Shown in pieces: positions 24,101 through 36,161 of a stretch of DNA of 64,000 bases. The position numbers and the translations under genes are program-made. How positions within the stretch are numbered: position 1 is the stretch's first letter; each line of letters opens with the position of its first letter. Under the pieces are notes generated by a model. The model made no database searches. It was not told where the DNA came from and saw nothing but the letters and a program-made list of their open reading frames with translations. The stretch is from Nepenthes gracilis (lineage: Eukaryota > Streptophyta > Magnoliopsida > Caryophyllales > Nepenthaceae), in assembly GCA_033239525.1 (NCBI GenBank), contig BSYO01000008.1:15794830-15858829 (forward strand), written 5' to 3'.

Positions 24101-27100
24101 AATAGTTGACTGCTAATTTGAGATAATAAATTTGCACTGGGGACCTGCTTTGGATTATATGGGACTCTAAAGTGGTGGAGAAGATGGATGAATTGTTGTT
24201 GATTATCTCTTGTTATAACTTTATTTTAATTGGTGTTACATGCCTTGTGCTCAAAGAACTAGTAGGGAGCTTGGGCTGTACTTTACTTTTTCATGCAATA
24301 TGGTTTTTCCCATCGATTGCTGGCGGTGATTTCGATGAAGTTCTACAACTATCAGATAGGAGTAGTGATAGAGGAGTTTCTCATGCAATGGATGACATTA
24401 GAAGGCTTATTTCAGACTGATTTAATCAGTCTACCTGCAGATGGGCTGGGGATTCCTGGTACAGAGAGGAGGAAGGTCCTTCAGGATATCGATTAAACTG
24501 GCATTTAATTTTGAGAATTCAATCAATGTTGAGGAGCATTTTCCCGGGTTGTTGCAATTAATTTTGAAGGATTTGAAACTGAGGATATGGCTTGTGTTGT
24601 TTTGGCTTCAAAACTGAAGATTACCAAGTCCATTTCAAGTACTAGAAATATAACTCTTTTGGAAATGCAGTAGGCAAGAAGATGCAATTTAATAGTCTGT
24701 TGATGGTGGCCATATTTAAGGTTTTAGAATGGGAAGAATAAATTCTTAGGAGGTTATGATTTCTCATCTTTTGTTCACCACAGACGTGTCCTTTGTGATG
24801 CCAATGATAGCAATTTGCTGAATGTGAGGTATATTTTGCTGTCCATGAAGGCTTGTTTTGTGTTACGAGATATGATTGAGTGGTCCAGGCATAATATTCA
24901 GACTGCATTGTAGTCCGCTATTTATGGAGAGTTCCAATCCCTTTATTTTTGTACAGTCACCTAATTCACATTCCTGTCCACAATAAATCAAATGCCAAGG
25001 GATACTGTTACATTGTTATGACAATGATAATCGTTTTTACTTTAAAGCATCTTTTAAGTTCTTATTTCTACTTTCTTGTTACGTAATATACTGGTAAAAG
25101 TGAAGGTGAATTTAATTCAGTTAGGATTGCGGGAAATGTAGCTAATTGGGTGCACCTTGCTTCTATTTTGGATTGTTAATTACTTGTTTTCCCTATTACG
25201 TTTTTGGGCCTTCCTCTTGGTGCTAAGCGTAATGATGTGTCCATTTGGTATTTAGTTGTGAGTAAATTTTAAAATAGGCTTAATGCTTGGATAAAGAAAG
25301 TCTTGTAAGGGGTGAGCGGATAACCTTTATTCTGAGCAGATTAGTAGCTCTACCAACATGTTTAGCAGATTAGTAGCTCTACCAACATGGGGATTCAAGT
25401 TTTATTTTGATAAATGGGATATTGTTTAGCGGCCTTTCTGGTTTGGTGTTAAAGGGCTTAAAATTTTGCTTTTGGAGAAATAGAAATTTTAAGTTTGCCA
25501 TTGAGAAAATCGCTTTGTAAAATGGGTTTTACTGCCATTTATGATTTGGGTTGCTTTGGTTGTTTTACTGTGACATCTAATAGAAGTTATAAGCTGGCCT
25601 GTGGAGAAAATACAAGACGTAATTTGTGGTCAATCTCAGTCTCCTAGGCTTTGGTATGATTAGTGAATTGGTGTGTCACCTCTGAAGAACAGTTTCAATG
25701 CCTTATTTGATGTGACTTTGACTAAAATGTTTCTGTTGAAAATTATATTTTAATTGAAGATAATACATTAGTTTGCAGCCTGAGGTTGATTTGTATTGCT
25801 GATATTAAGGAGCCTATGCTTGAGTTTTTGGATCTTTCTTTATTGGCTTACCTTAATGTTTAACCCAGGGTGCCATTCCTGATTCTGCTATTCTATCTGG
25901 AGTAGTATGATACGTTTGTCCAAGATGTCTCCAAAAAGTTCCGTTTTTGGCTTTGGTGACTGCTTGGGTTAGCTGTTTATCGGTTGACAACTTGAAGCGA
26001 AAGGAATTTTAATTTGCAACATTGAACCATCATGAGTAAATGTTGGGCAAATTCAGTTCAGCTCCTGATTCTGCTATTCCTGATTCTGCTATTCTATCTG
26101 GAGAACTATGATATGTTTGTCCAAGATGTCTCCAAAAGTTCCGTTTTTGGCTTTGGTGACTGCTTGGGTTAGCTGTCTATCGGTTGACAACTTGAAGCGA
26201 AAGGAATCTTAATTTGCAATATTGAACCATCATGAGTAAATGTTAGGCAAATTCAGTTCAGCTCCTGATCTTGCATTGGTCTGTTGCTCAGTAGTTGTAG
26301 CCAGCTGGGTCTATCTGAGTCTTATTTAAATATTTTGAATGAATTATTGGTTCAGGAATGCTTTGGTAGGAGCAAATATTAGTGGTGAAAGGGGATATCT
26401 TGAAGCAACTGGCCAAGATGGTTTCGCCATTGCTTTCTTTTAAGATTGTTGGAATTGGTGAAAGAGGATACATATTTCTATGATTTTCATCCATCAGGTC
26501 AAATTGTCTCTTCTTTGAATGCAACATTGACTAATTTTATCCCGAGGAAGGTGTAGAGCACTAACGTATATTTGGAGCTCAATATGAAATCCAATTTTCT
26601 TGCAAGACTCGTTTGGATAAGGGAAACTACAGAGTGTTTTGAAGCAAGATTCTTGCATTAATCCTCTCCTAAACTAGAATTGGGGAGGTCGAAGAAAAGG
26701 GATTCAAAATGTCCCATAAATTGAGGGCTGCCAAAATGATTGGAGCAAAGGGCTTTAGAGGAAAAAAAAGGGCTAGGGTCTAGCTTTTATTTTTGCAAGG
26801 AGCCAATTAACAATGTTGCTGTAGTTTAACTAAACAAAAAGAGGAATAGACTTAGTGGAAAACCTCATATATTTAGGGTTTAGAGGTATTCGCATATATA
26901 GTATAAAGACTATATATCATTACAAAAGTTTCTATTGGCAAATATTCTTAGCATATTCTAACAAGGCATATGCTAACAAGTCATATTCTAATAATCTATT
27001 TTAAGTTAGAGTATAGATGTTGATCATACTTAACTTTGATATAAATATCTTATGCTCTCTAGCTATGGACTTAGTGAAAATATTTGCCAATCAGTCTTCA

Positions 27101-30100
27101 ATCCTCACATGAATTAAGCTTTATTGGAGCTTCTCACATCCAAAATGTCAATATACCTCTATATGGTTTGTGTTCATGGTATACTAAATTTGGATAACTT
27201 CTTGATTATTGCACAATAGCTAAGTAGGCCCAAAACTCTTACAATCAAGAGAATCAAATAATTGTTGAGGCTATGTCACTTTATACGTAACATGTGATAA
27301 CAAACGATATTCTAATTCCGCACTTGATTTGGCTAGCATATTCTATTTCTTACATGTTTACAAGGTTGCCTCCGTTGAAGACACACTAGCCAGTGGTAGA
27401 GTTCTGATCATACAGAGATCTATCAGGAAAATCCTCAACTCGAGTATGACTATGATCATTATAAAGTAAGCCTTATCTTAGTTTATTATGAAATATCTCA
27501 TAATTTACATTACAACTTCCAATGATGAGCATTAGAGAAGACAAAAATTGGCTTACAGTATTAGCGAAGAAAGTAATATCTAGACAAGTCAAGACGATAT
27601 ACTTGTGCTTACTAATTAGTCTCCAGTACCTTTTCGTTTTAATAAAGATCTTTCATTATTTGGAGATTACTTAATTCTTAGATTAATGGGTGCATCACAA
27701 GTTTTTAAATTCAACATACAAGTCGCTCGGAGCAAATCGACAATTCACTTTCTTTGCTTAAGAAAGATTCCACGACTTTGCCAAGCAATCTCAATACTAA
27801 GAAACACAAACTTTTGAAATCTTTAGTTTGAAATTGACTTTTAAAAAGCAATTTCAAATTCATAATGTAGATAATATCACTTGTAGTTATCACAATATCA
27901 TCTATATATGTGACGAGAATAATCTACTGAGCACAAGAATGATGATAGTACACAAAGTGATCACTGTGATAATGGAGAATCCAAACTCAAATACAATTTC
28001 ATTGAACCAGCTAAGCTACACCCGTGGGGATTGTTTCAAACCAAATGAAGACTTTTCAACCTACAAAGAAACTCTGACTTCCTTTAACCAACAAATTTTG
28101 GTAATTACTCCAAATAAGATCTCTCTTGGAAATCACCATGCAAGGCATTCTAGACGTCCAATAAATGTAATGACCAATTATGAGTAGTAGTTAATAAAAT
28201 GAGAAGCCAGATAGAGTCAACTTAGCGATAGGTGAAATTCTATAAGTATAGCCATCGCCATATGTCTTAGTGTACTTTTTAGCTACTCAGTGGGCTTTTA
28301 ACTGAGTTAAAAAGTCATTTGGATTGACTTTCACTGAGTATACCTGTTCACAGCCAATGAGTTTCTTATTGGAGGGTAAAGAGACCAATTCCATGTGTGA
28401 TTATGTTCAAGAGCAAGCATCGCTTCCTTCATAGCTACGTGCCAACCAAGGTGAGACATAACATGGATATAATTAAGGTACACTAATAGAGTCTAGGGTG
28501 GACACAAAAGCATGCTGTAAAGATGAAAAGCCATCATATGATAATGTAGACTCTGGTGACTCTTTCTCTATGCAATAAAAAGGTATGAATCAATCCCTTG
28601 ATCAAGAATAATAATATATCTATATATGAAAGAACTAGCTTGGTAAGGCCTGATTTAGGATCTACTTAGGAAAGGACCCTTAAAACGGACAAGGACCGCA
28701 TACATGTGTATGAAAGACAGTTAGACAATGTGGCACACGGGACAAAGGCGAATGAGAATGTGACACAACCTCATGAACAATCTCCTAAACAAGAATATTG
28801 TCATTAGGAGAAATACTAGGTGGTGGACATGATAAAGACATTTTAGGATAAAAGGGTTGGGATTCATGAAATGTGATGTTACGGGATTTTAGAAAATGTC
28901 CCAACTTTAGATAAAATAGTGATACCCTTTCTGAATATGAGTATACCTAAGAAAAATATACTGAATGATTTGTGACCAAGTTTAGTCACTTGGGGCCGGA
29001 TATCACTAGCATAACTTAACATTCAAAAATTTGTGGGAAGAGGTGGTTATGGATTTACGGGAAATACAACATGGTAATGAATCCCCTATTAAGAACAACA
29101 CAGACATTCGATCAATAAGGTAACAAGCTATTAATGTTGCCATACTCAAAATAGTTTTGGAATTTTCATTTGAAATAAAAGAGTTCTAGTAACTTCCATC
29201 AAATGCCTATTTTTTATTTTGGCCAGACCATTCTATTATGGGATATTGGGACATGATTACTCATGAAAAATCCTATGATAGGACATGAAAGACAAAAAAG
29301 ACAAAAAAAATATTCACAGGCATGACCACTTCATATGATACTAACAGATACAAAAATTGAGTCTTAATTTTAGCACAAAATGCACAACAAATAGAATATA
29401 ATTCAAAATGATTTTTCATCATGTATAATTAGGTACCTTGTGAATAATCATGAACAAAATTGGTAAAATAACAAAGTCCCAATTTAGATGAAATAGGACA
29501 AGGTCTCTAGACACTTGAGTGAACTAAATCAAAAGGAGCATATGCATTTGTATTAATACAAAAAGAATATGACCTGTGATGGTATTTAGCAAACTGATAA
29601 TCATACGACTGATCAAACGAGATGTGCATCGTAATTATGATTTACAAAATAAATTAGTAACAAAATTAAGATTTGGACATAGCCTTTTCATACTAGATAG
29701 AGAAGGTTGACCCGGCCAACAATGAATTTTAAGCATAGTAGTAACAAGAGAACAAACAATGGAAGTTGGTTCTGCTTGTAGCTAGTAGAGCCTCACAACA
29801 CCCGCCAACTTCTAGCAATAAACCTCTGTCACAAGATCATGAAATTCATAATGAGTGGGTAAAAACACTGCTCTATAGTGATTCTTTTGAGTGAGCCTAT
29901 TCACAGGTACATATTAAATAGAAAATTTGGCAAGTATAGCACCAAAGAGAGATATAATGCTGGGGTTAATTTGACATTATACCAAGTCATTCAACTTTCT
30001 CAGAAAAGCCATTAGTCACAGTTGTGTTGAGCACATTAGAGCATAATTTAAAATTAGGTGAGATACTTGTGACTTTAGTCATGTGATCTGAAACACTATA

Positions 30101-31168
30101 ATCAATTATCCACTCCCAAGGAGATGCTAAAGGTAGACAATGGGATTAACCACCGAAGAATAATAGATGTAGACATAGAAACTTGATATGCAAGTGTGAA
30201 TGTTCCTTCTTAGATTTGGTAACAAGCCGCATTGGGATGGTAGTGGGTTAGCCATGTAGATTCCTATACTTATTTTGGGTATGCTCAATCTTACCACAAT
30301 AGAAAAAGTCAGTTTTTTTTATAATTGTCTCTTCCATCACTTAAAGAATCATCCATAAGAGTCAACTACCACAATTATCACAAAAGAAGAATAATCGATC
30401 TAATCAAACAGAGCACCGTTGCCCTAAAATGAAAGTTATCAGACGTGGCTTTATTGCAACCAAATGCAGCTCTAAGGCATCACCGTGGAGACACCAAATT
30501 GAAGAAACAAATGAACAGAGCACTTCCTCTTACACCTACTAGAAGGAACCCCCAAATTGAACATCAAACCATGAAGAATGGCCTTCAGAAGAAGGAATTA
30601 TACAAACATAATCCCCCAAACGAAATGGAAGAATTATCCACCAAAATTGAACAAAAAATTACCAAATCAAATGAAGAACATGGCACAAAATAGCGATATG
30701 GAATTGAGAACAAAACCACAATATTTCTTGATTCATCATTCGAGCAGCTGTTTCAGGTGACAGCGACCACCAATCACATGGGAAATCAGACTGAAAAACC
30801 CTTAAATTTTTAAATCTAGCAAAATTGACAAAAATGAAGGTTTAATTAGCTTCAATTAATGAAACTGATATGGGGCTTTGAATCAACTAGGTGAGACACA
30901 TTGGTTGCGAGAGAGAAGAATTGCGACGGTGGCAGGTTGGCACCTGGCAGAGTTGGTGATTAATTCTCTGGTACCAAAGAGGATGAAGTTCGTGGAAAAC
31001 TCTGCACATTTAGGGTTTGGATTTATTCATATATATAATCACGGATGTGTTCCTAAGAAGCTGTTCAAGCATAGTGGCGTTGAGTATCACGAGCACACTA
31101 CCAAATTCTATGAATACACTAACAAGAAAGGGACTACGAGCAAAGATAGCCACAGAAATACAGATACT

Positions 31169-31199
<31 letters not shown>

Positions 31200-34100
31200 G
31201 AGGCTTATTTTACAAGAAATACAAAGATTACAATACCATTAGGAAAAGCATATACTATCATATATCCTAAGCATATCCTTTAAGCGTATTCTAACAATCA
31301 TATTCTATAAAGATATAGTCTAACAAGGCATATTCTAACAGAGGGCTTAGAAGATTTTCGTCTGGTCAAATTTGATAGTGAAGTGAGGTTTATACTTTGT
31401 TCTAATGACCTGCACCCATATATATTGGTAATATCACAAGTACAATTGTGTAAATTTTTTTATATTACCAACATACTTAAATTGGCAACCCCCTTTATTA
31501 AGTCTCTATGGATACCATGCTGTTAAAATGCAGTGGTAGACTAGCTGTTTAAGGATATGCTGGACTTGCATCTGTCCTTGTTTTTCATCTTCTGAAAACT
31601 AAACAAAAGCACAAAGCTATTTGTTGTCATTTCATGTCTTCTGAAATGAGATGAAAACCTCAAATACCAAGTATTGGTGCTATTGGCTGAGGTATTAAGT
31701 CTGTTTATTTTAAAGGGAGGCATGCATTTCTTTTCTGGCTTTGTATGATGCTATCACTGTGGCCTTTTTGTGTATATCAGATATATAGACTGTTGATTTA
31801 TCCTGAAACTTTGGAATGCAGTTTGCCCCTTAGATTTTAGGCATCCATCAGAAGTAGTTAAAGCATGCAGTAATGTGGCCTCTCCAAGTACTTCCTGCTG
31901 TAGCTCCTTAAATACCTACATTGGTGGAATACAGAAGCAAATGCTTATTACGAATAAGCAAGCGATAATCTGTGCAGCAATATTTGCATCCATATTACAG
32001 AATGCTGGTGTTATGACAAACATTTATCAACTTTGCGATGTAGATTTAAAAGATTTCACTCTCCAAGGTGCACATTCATTTCTTTTGCCTTTCTCATCAT
32101 TTGCTTATTGTTCCATTATCTCTAACATGTGATTCTATTTTGGGCGCATTGCTTGACACTGAAACAGCATTCGGACAACAAGGTTTGTGTTAATCTCATC
32201 TGCACTAGTGTTGTGAATCTGCTATTTGTTTTCTTTTGTTTTATTTGTTTACTATACATTTGGCTGCCAAAGCAATGTATGTCTGTGAGACTGTCTACAC
32301 TGCACATTTAAGTGCAAATCAGCTAATTTTCACCAAGTTCTCCTTAACTGAGAATGGACAAGGGTAAAATTACTTGGTTGCAAAGCCCTTGACTACTATG
32401 GTTTTCATTCCTTCTGCTCTTATTAAGTTCCTCATTAATCCAGGTTCTGATTTATACAAAATGCAGGGTGTCTCCTACGAAGCTTACCAGCAGATGTGGT
32501 GTTTGATAACTCATCAGGGTATAGTTTTACATGTGACTTGAATGACAATACTGATGCTCCATGGCCCTCATCATCTTCAATGTCATCGTTTTCTCTGTGT
32601 GCAGGTAACTTCAGTGCCTCTTGACATTTACCTAAGCTTATTTTCATAAATTTTCCTACCTTCTTGGCTTCTCTCTCTCTTTTGGGGAAGAGAGAAAAGG
32701 TTCAAATCATCAGGACACACATTATCCTTCTGTTATACTTGTGGTGAAGGGTAGCTTCTTATAGTGCATTGCAGTGAGAGTTCAACTTGAGACCTAGAAC
32801 TCATGTCTCTTGAGACGAACTTTTAGAGTGTCTCCTTAGGGTATGAACAGTTACTATTTACATATGTTACACTAACTGCAGTTTGCTGATCCATTGCGTT
32901 CAATATATGCAGAGAAGTCAATAGCTGCACTACCGGCATTGAATTCCTCCGGAAATCCTGGTACTTACAATCACCTTTGCCAGTTAATTGTGCCTCTTTT
33001 TTTAATTGTACTGTGTTTAAACAATACAACATGCAAGATATCGTAATCCTGCCTCATGTTTTTATTGAAGCAGTAAAAGATAAATTGATTTGCCAATGAG
33101 CACTGCGAATAAAACATTTGTGTGTGGTTGGATTTATTTGGAAGTAACAAACACAAATAAATTGGCAACAGGAGAAGTCTGAATTTGCAGTTCACAGTTC
33201 TCCGTTTCAAGGTTAACTAAAATTGCTTTGCTTCCTCAGAAGGCTAAGTAGGAATATTGTATAGCCAAGTCTGTGGCTTGTATAATGCCAGTGGCTCATA
33301 TCGCAGCTGTTGGCATGCAATGCCCTGCTATTCATTTTCTAAAATGGGTCTGGTATATGCTCCCTTGTCTGATATCTTAGCTATGTTAATCTAACATGTA
33401 ATATACATATACAAATGCATACATAATCTAATCTATTATTTTGCTACCATGCCTCAGTATGACACCTGGGAATTTTCTACTTGTTAGATTTTTTCTTGTT
33501 TAGACCATATTGCAAATCTTTAGTGCATTCAATATAATGACCCTAGGATTTTTCTATTCTTCTAGACCGAATTAAAGTTTAGGATTCATCTTATTACAAA
33601 TATTCATGTTTTCTAAGCAAGTAATTCACACAAGGGTGAGAATTTGGTATGGTCAGATTAGCTTAAGGTGATTATCTGTATCATAGGAGTGACAAGATGG
33701 ATTGTGTTATGAAATGACTAGGAGATTATTTTCATAATTAGAATTAGGATAGATTTGGAAGGTGAAGGATGAAATTAAGCATGAGAAGAGAAGACTTTAG
33801 ATGATAATAGACGTGACAAAGATTGGAATTAGACAAAGGGAGGGATCCATTGCTTAACAATGAAGACAATTCATTTTGGATGAAATTAAGCATGAGAAGA
33901 GAAGACTTTAGATGATAATAGACGTGACAAAGACTGGAATTTGACAAAGGGAGGGATCCATTGCTTAACAATGAAGACAATTCATTTCATTCATTTGTAC
34001 CCATCACACAGCTAACTCCTTTATAGAATAATTAGACTAATATCCACCACACATACTCTAACACAATCACTTAATAGCAACACCTTGCTAACTAACTAAC

Positions 34101-35108
34101 CACACTAACTACAACCACATATAATAACAACTAACTAGCTGACTAATTGATGATCTATCATAAGATTAATTATCCACTAGGATCAACTTGGCTAGCCCCC
34201 AATGGAAATGTGGCCATGCACATGTCATTTGGTGACAGGTTAGTTTAGTTGGATTACTTTTTTGAGAGGGTGGGGGATGGGAAGCTAGGCAGGATGGATT
34301 AATTTGAAGAGTTTGGTAGGGATTTCATAACTCAGCATAGCTCAACTATGTTTCTTTGGGATCAGGTAGGCCAAATGGGCCTGCATCTATCTGTGAAAAT
34401 GTGTATTATTTGAAATAAAAAACTGAAATACTTCATAGTGGACCAGCCAGGCCAACAATAAAAAAAATATGTAACCAATCCTAGCATTCATCCAGTGGGT
34501 CCAGATAGTGAGAAGATACAAATCCAAGTTCCTTATCCCATATTACTCCCTAATTGGAGTATGTACTAGTTAACGTTGCTTGTGTTTCTTGGAATTCCCC
34601 ACTTTAAATCATAGAGACAGCCTCAACAATTCAGAGATAAGGCTGAATTATGGGAAGCTGTGTTGAGCAGCCCCACTAGTGCTTGTTATTGGGCATGCCT
34701 CTGTTCATCTGTTTTCTGTTTTTTGGCTGAAGTTGCCTGTGTTTGGTTGGAGTTCCAGATCTTCTCCTGTAACTTTTAACCATGAAATGAATGAATCATG
34801 ATTGACCAGCCAAAAAAAAATAAAATAAAATAAAACAAAAAGCAAAGCTTATTACTTTAATGGTAATTCTCCATAATTATCTGCTTTTGGCACAGATTTT
34901 TCAATCGTTCTCAATGGTGGTAAATATAGTGCTGAAAAAATTTCAAGGGCAATGCTTTTTATAGTTGCTGGCTGTGTTTTCTGATAAGCAGTAGATATGC
35001 TGGTGGCTAACGCTCTTATTCTTAATTTTGACAGGCAGCTTCAACGGTGGATTCAAAATCGTCGTGTCTATCATTTCACTGTTTGTATTCGTTGTAGTTT
35101 TGTGTTGA
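18138..35108 (+). CDS. GPI-anchored, cysteine-rich SPARK-type protein, At1g61900-like (6 coding exons, 469 aa)
   Basis: Six exons join with clean GT-AG borders: 18138-18186, 21147-22001, 31822-32067, 32467-32604, 32913-32960 and 35035-35108. The total is 1,410 nt, or 469 residues plus stop. Residues 1-37 form a signal peptide (hydrophobic CQRFLLFAIWFSTF). A Pro-rich linker (SPAVIPHYPVPMSPLPPLYP) follows. A Cys-rich ectodomain runs from about C102 (GKCPVNFSAI), with NVICCPQF, RSCPVKD, KECCRPVCQP and CKINRVCPLDF, to FTCDLND. Residues ~446-469 are a C-terminal hydrophobic tail without a cytosolic part (FKIVVSIISLFVFVVVLC), preceded by small residues (SSGNPGS), as in GPI-anchor signals. The order and cysteines match the uncharacterised GPI-anchored protein At1g61900 (433 aa), assigned to the SPARK-domain group. 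The expected location is the outer plasma-membrane face; the molecular role is unknown. No lesion was seen, so I regard it as a live gene. Confidence 0.9.
18791..20801 (-). mobile_element. Solo LTR (2,011 bp, Del/Tekay-like) in intron 1 with TSD TTATG
   Basis: On the minus strand the unit starts TGTAAGATATAAATCCCGAA (the CCCGAAAATT style of Del/Tekay LTRs) and ends GGGCCAAGAATGTGACA. It is flanked by TTATG at 18,786-18,790 and 20,802-20,806, a perfect 5 bp duplication. No pol lies inside, so it is a solo LTR left by LTR-LTR recombination. It lies antisense to the host gene, within the intron between the signal-peptide exons. Family naming is inference from the LTR start only. Confidence 0.78.
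21147..22001 (+). CDS. Coding exon 2 (main SPARK-like Cys-rich domain)
   Basis: The acceptor is TATGTATGCAG|GTACTTT and the donor AACAGAG|GTATGG. It is an 855 nt open exon carrying residues 17-301: signal peptide end, Pro-rich linker, and the CPVNFSAI...CCPQF...CCRPVCQ core to CKINR. The open frame continues past both borders, so splice sites and homology set the limits. Confidence 0.9.
25335..25390 (+). repeat. Short tandem duplication (about 28 bp x 2)
   Basis: AGCAGATTAGTAGCTCTACC followed by AACATG occurs twice back to back inside the LINE remnant. Confidence 0.75.
25875..26268 (+). repeat. Tandem duplication of about 201 bp (two copies)
   Basis: The copies start at 25,875 and 26,076 with ATTCCTGATTCTGCTATTCT and run in parallel through GTCCAAGATGTCTCC, GGTTGACAACTTGAAGCG and ACCATCATGAGTAAATG. 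Only scattered mismatches separate them. The junction shows a TGATTCTGCTATTCC micro-repeat, consistent with slippage. Confidence 0.85.
26830..31340 (-). mobile_element. Decayed Ty1/Copia element in intron 2, antisense to the host gene
   Basis: Related ends occur at ~26,830-26,978 and ~30,960-31,340 (AAAGAGGA..., GTGGAAAAC, ATTTAGGGTTT, CTAACAAGGCATAT), the LTR remnants. The minus strand of the right one starts TGTTAGAATATGCC, a common Copia LTR start. Inside, minus-strand fragments follow Copia order: a zinc-knuckle trace (YCGKIEHTQ, ~30,290), an RT fragment near 28,020-28,160 (GLKQSPR-like) and an RNase H fragment (AKSSAELEYRL) near 27,310-27,360. No frame is intact. The right LTR carries an extra ~200 bp with a CA microsatellite. 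Confidence 0.6.
31169..31195 (+). repeat. (AC)n microsatellite
   Basis: About thirteen AC units run without interruption within the right LTR remnant of the intronic Copia element. Confidence 0.9.
31822..32067 (+). CDS. Coding exon 3
   Basis: Acceptor GGAATGCAG|TTTGCCCC; donor CTCCAAG|GTGCAC. 246 nt encoding VCPLDFRHPSEVVKACSNVA through CDVDLKDFTLQ. It contains the paired cysteines SCCSSL, expected in the family. It lies 9.8 kb from exon 2 because of transposon insertions. Confidence 0.9.
32467..32604 (+). CDS. Coding exon 4
   Basis: Acceptor CAAAATGCAG|GGTGTCTC; donor GTGTGCAG|GTAACTTC. 138 nt encoding GCLLRSLPADVVFDNSSGYS and then FTCDLNDNTDAPWPSSS, a conserved block of the family. Confidence 0.88.
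32913..32960 (+). CDS. Coding exon 5 (48 nt micro-exon)
   Basis: Acceptor ATATATGCAG|AGAAGTC; donor AATCCTG|GTACTTAC. It encodes EKSIAALPALNSSGNP, the spacer before the GPI signal. Borders and phase (1-1) agree with the flanking exons. Confidence 0.8.
33767..33988 (+). repeat. 111 bp tandem duplication in intron 5
   Basis: Two copies start at 33,767 and 33,878 with GGATGAAATTAAGCATGAGA and end CAATGAAGACAATTCATTT. Differences are few (e.g. AGATTGG versus AGACTGG). The length is 37 codons, so a minus-strand frame reads through both copies, but this is probably coincidence. Confidence 0.85.
34795..34850 (+). repeat. A-rich tail (AAAAAAAAATAAAATAAAATAAAAC)
   Basis: An A-rich, TAAAA-repeating stretch follows AATGAATGAATCATGATTGACC in intron 5. 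It resembles the 3' tail of a retroposed (LINE/SINE) sequence, but no partner domain or clean target duplication was found. Confidence 0.35.
35035..35108 (+). CDS. Coding exon 6 (GPI-attachment hydrophobic tail and stop)
   Basis: Acceptor ATTTTGACAG|GCAGCTTC. It encodes GSFNGGFKIVVSIISLFVFV and then VVLC, with TGA at 35,106-35,108. The hydrophobic end with no charged cytosolic tail fits a GPI signal peptide. Confidence 0.85.
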
Positions 35109-35980
35109 CAAGATTGTAGTTCAATTAGGGTTTGAGATGATGGGTTTGATTTGGAGGAATTTAGTTCGTGGCTAGGTTTGATTTGTATCTCTCCCCTCCC
35201 TCATGTATAATATAATAGCGGCTGCTCTTCCGGTTAGTCTATTCGTTGTTTGTGTTCCCGTGTGTGGTTGATTTTATTTTCCCCTTTAAGTGACGGCGAG
35301 CCAAGCATATATCTTGAGCTCCATAAATTGCTATGTTCTCTCTTTTTTTTTGTTTAATTTCCCCCCCTTTTTGGTTTTAGAAAGAACTTTAAAGAAAAAA
35401 GTAAGAAAAAAAAAAAGAAAAATTAAGCCTATGCTTCTATCATTTGTACTTATTGTTTTTAGTTGAGCTAATTTCGTATTCACATTTGATTTGAGCTACA
35501 TACTAAAAAAAAAAAAAAAAGAAAAAAGAATCAATCTTACTAAATAAGACTTCTCATATCGGGTTAATGCATTTTAAGATCTAATAATGTTATATCAATA
35601 TAAGTTGACGTTAATTTCATAATTTGATGCCATATTGTGTTTAATTTGATAAGAAAAATATTAATTTGTTAAAATTGAGCTAATTCTGTGAGGAAATTAA
35701 AAATATTTTTATTGAAGGACGAGAATAAAATTAACTGGATATTATTGAGCAAGAAATATCAGCGCTTTGATGCTTGTTTTAAAGGCTACCCCTTGCTAAA
35801 TTCTGAACCCAGGGAGGCAGTCGCGGAAGATATAAGTATTGAATTGTTGATTTTGCTGGTCCATCATGATGATTGAGAAACAGACGAGGAAGGGACGATG
35901 CTGCATGAAGAAGTTGAAGACCGTGATGCAAAGAGGAGATGAAGCAACGATCACAGAAGAACTTGAAAGGTCAATAGCCA
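35109..35980. other. 3' flank of the host gene, no further gene seen
   Basis: After the TGA the first ~150 bp are T-rich with TATAATATAAT, a plausible polyadenylation region near 35,210. The rest is A/T-rich with poly-A and poly-T runs. A 62-codon frame (35,688-35,876) and a 109-codon frame (35,866-36,195) have no recognisable features; the latter runs into a retrotransposon LTR. Confidence 0.4.
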
Positions 35981-36161
35981 TGTTTGTTTTCTATTCTGTA
36001 AATTATCAGTTTGATGAGGTGTACGGCACGCTGTTATATGCAGCGTGTGTATCAGGACTTGATTTATCTTCTTCTCTTCCTTCCATCTTTTCCTTCCTCC
36101 TCTCTGTTCTGCATGCTATTGATATTCTAGTCTGCGTGCATGCTTCACTGATTTCTCTTCA

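Larger units (their letters stand above)
23700..26300 (+). mobile_element. Degenerate L1-type LINE fragment in intron 2
   Basis: Plus-strand frames, much broken, appear in LINE order. An endonuclease start (DIIVLL-ETKLKD) is at ~23,890, and its core (GGDFDEVLQLSDRSSDRGVS, then HAMDDIRRLISD) at ~24,320-24,420. RT-associated text (RRVLCDANDSNLLNVRYILL) is at ~24,780, and the LINE RT phrase FLGLPLGAKRNDVSIW at ~25,200-25,245, followed by GERITFILSRLVALPTC-like text. A zf-RVT-like end (VTAWVSCLSVDNLKRKEF) is at ~25,960. The central RT is largely deleted. A 201 bp tandem duplication lies in the terminal part. It is a dead copy in the host gene's sense orientation. Confidence 0.68.

Noticed and set aside
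34441..34811. GACCAGCC at both 34,441 and 34,804 as a target-site duplication of a SINE
   Set aside because: Both copies lie before A-rich tracts instead of flanking one unit, so the geometry is wrong.
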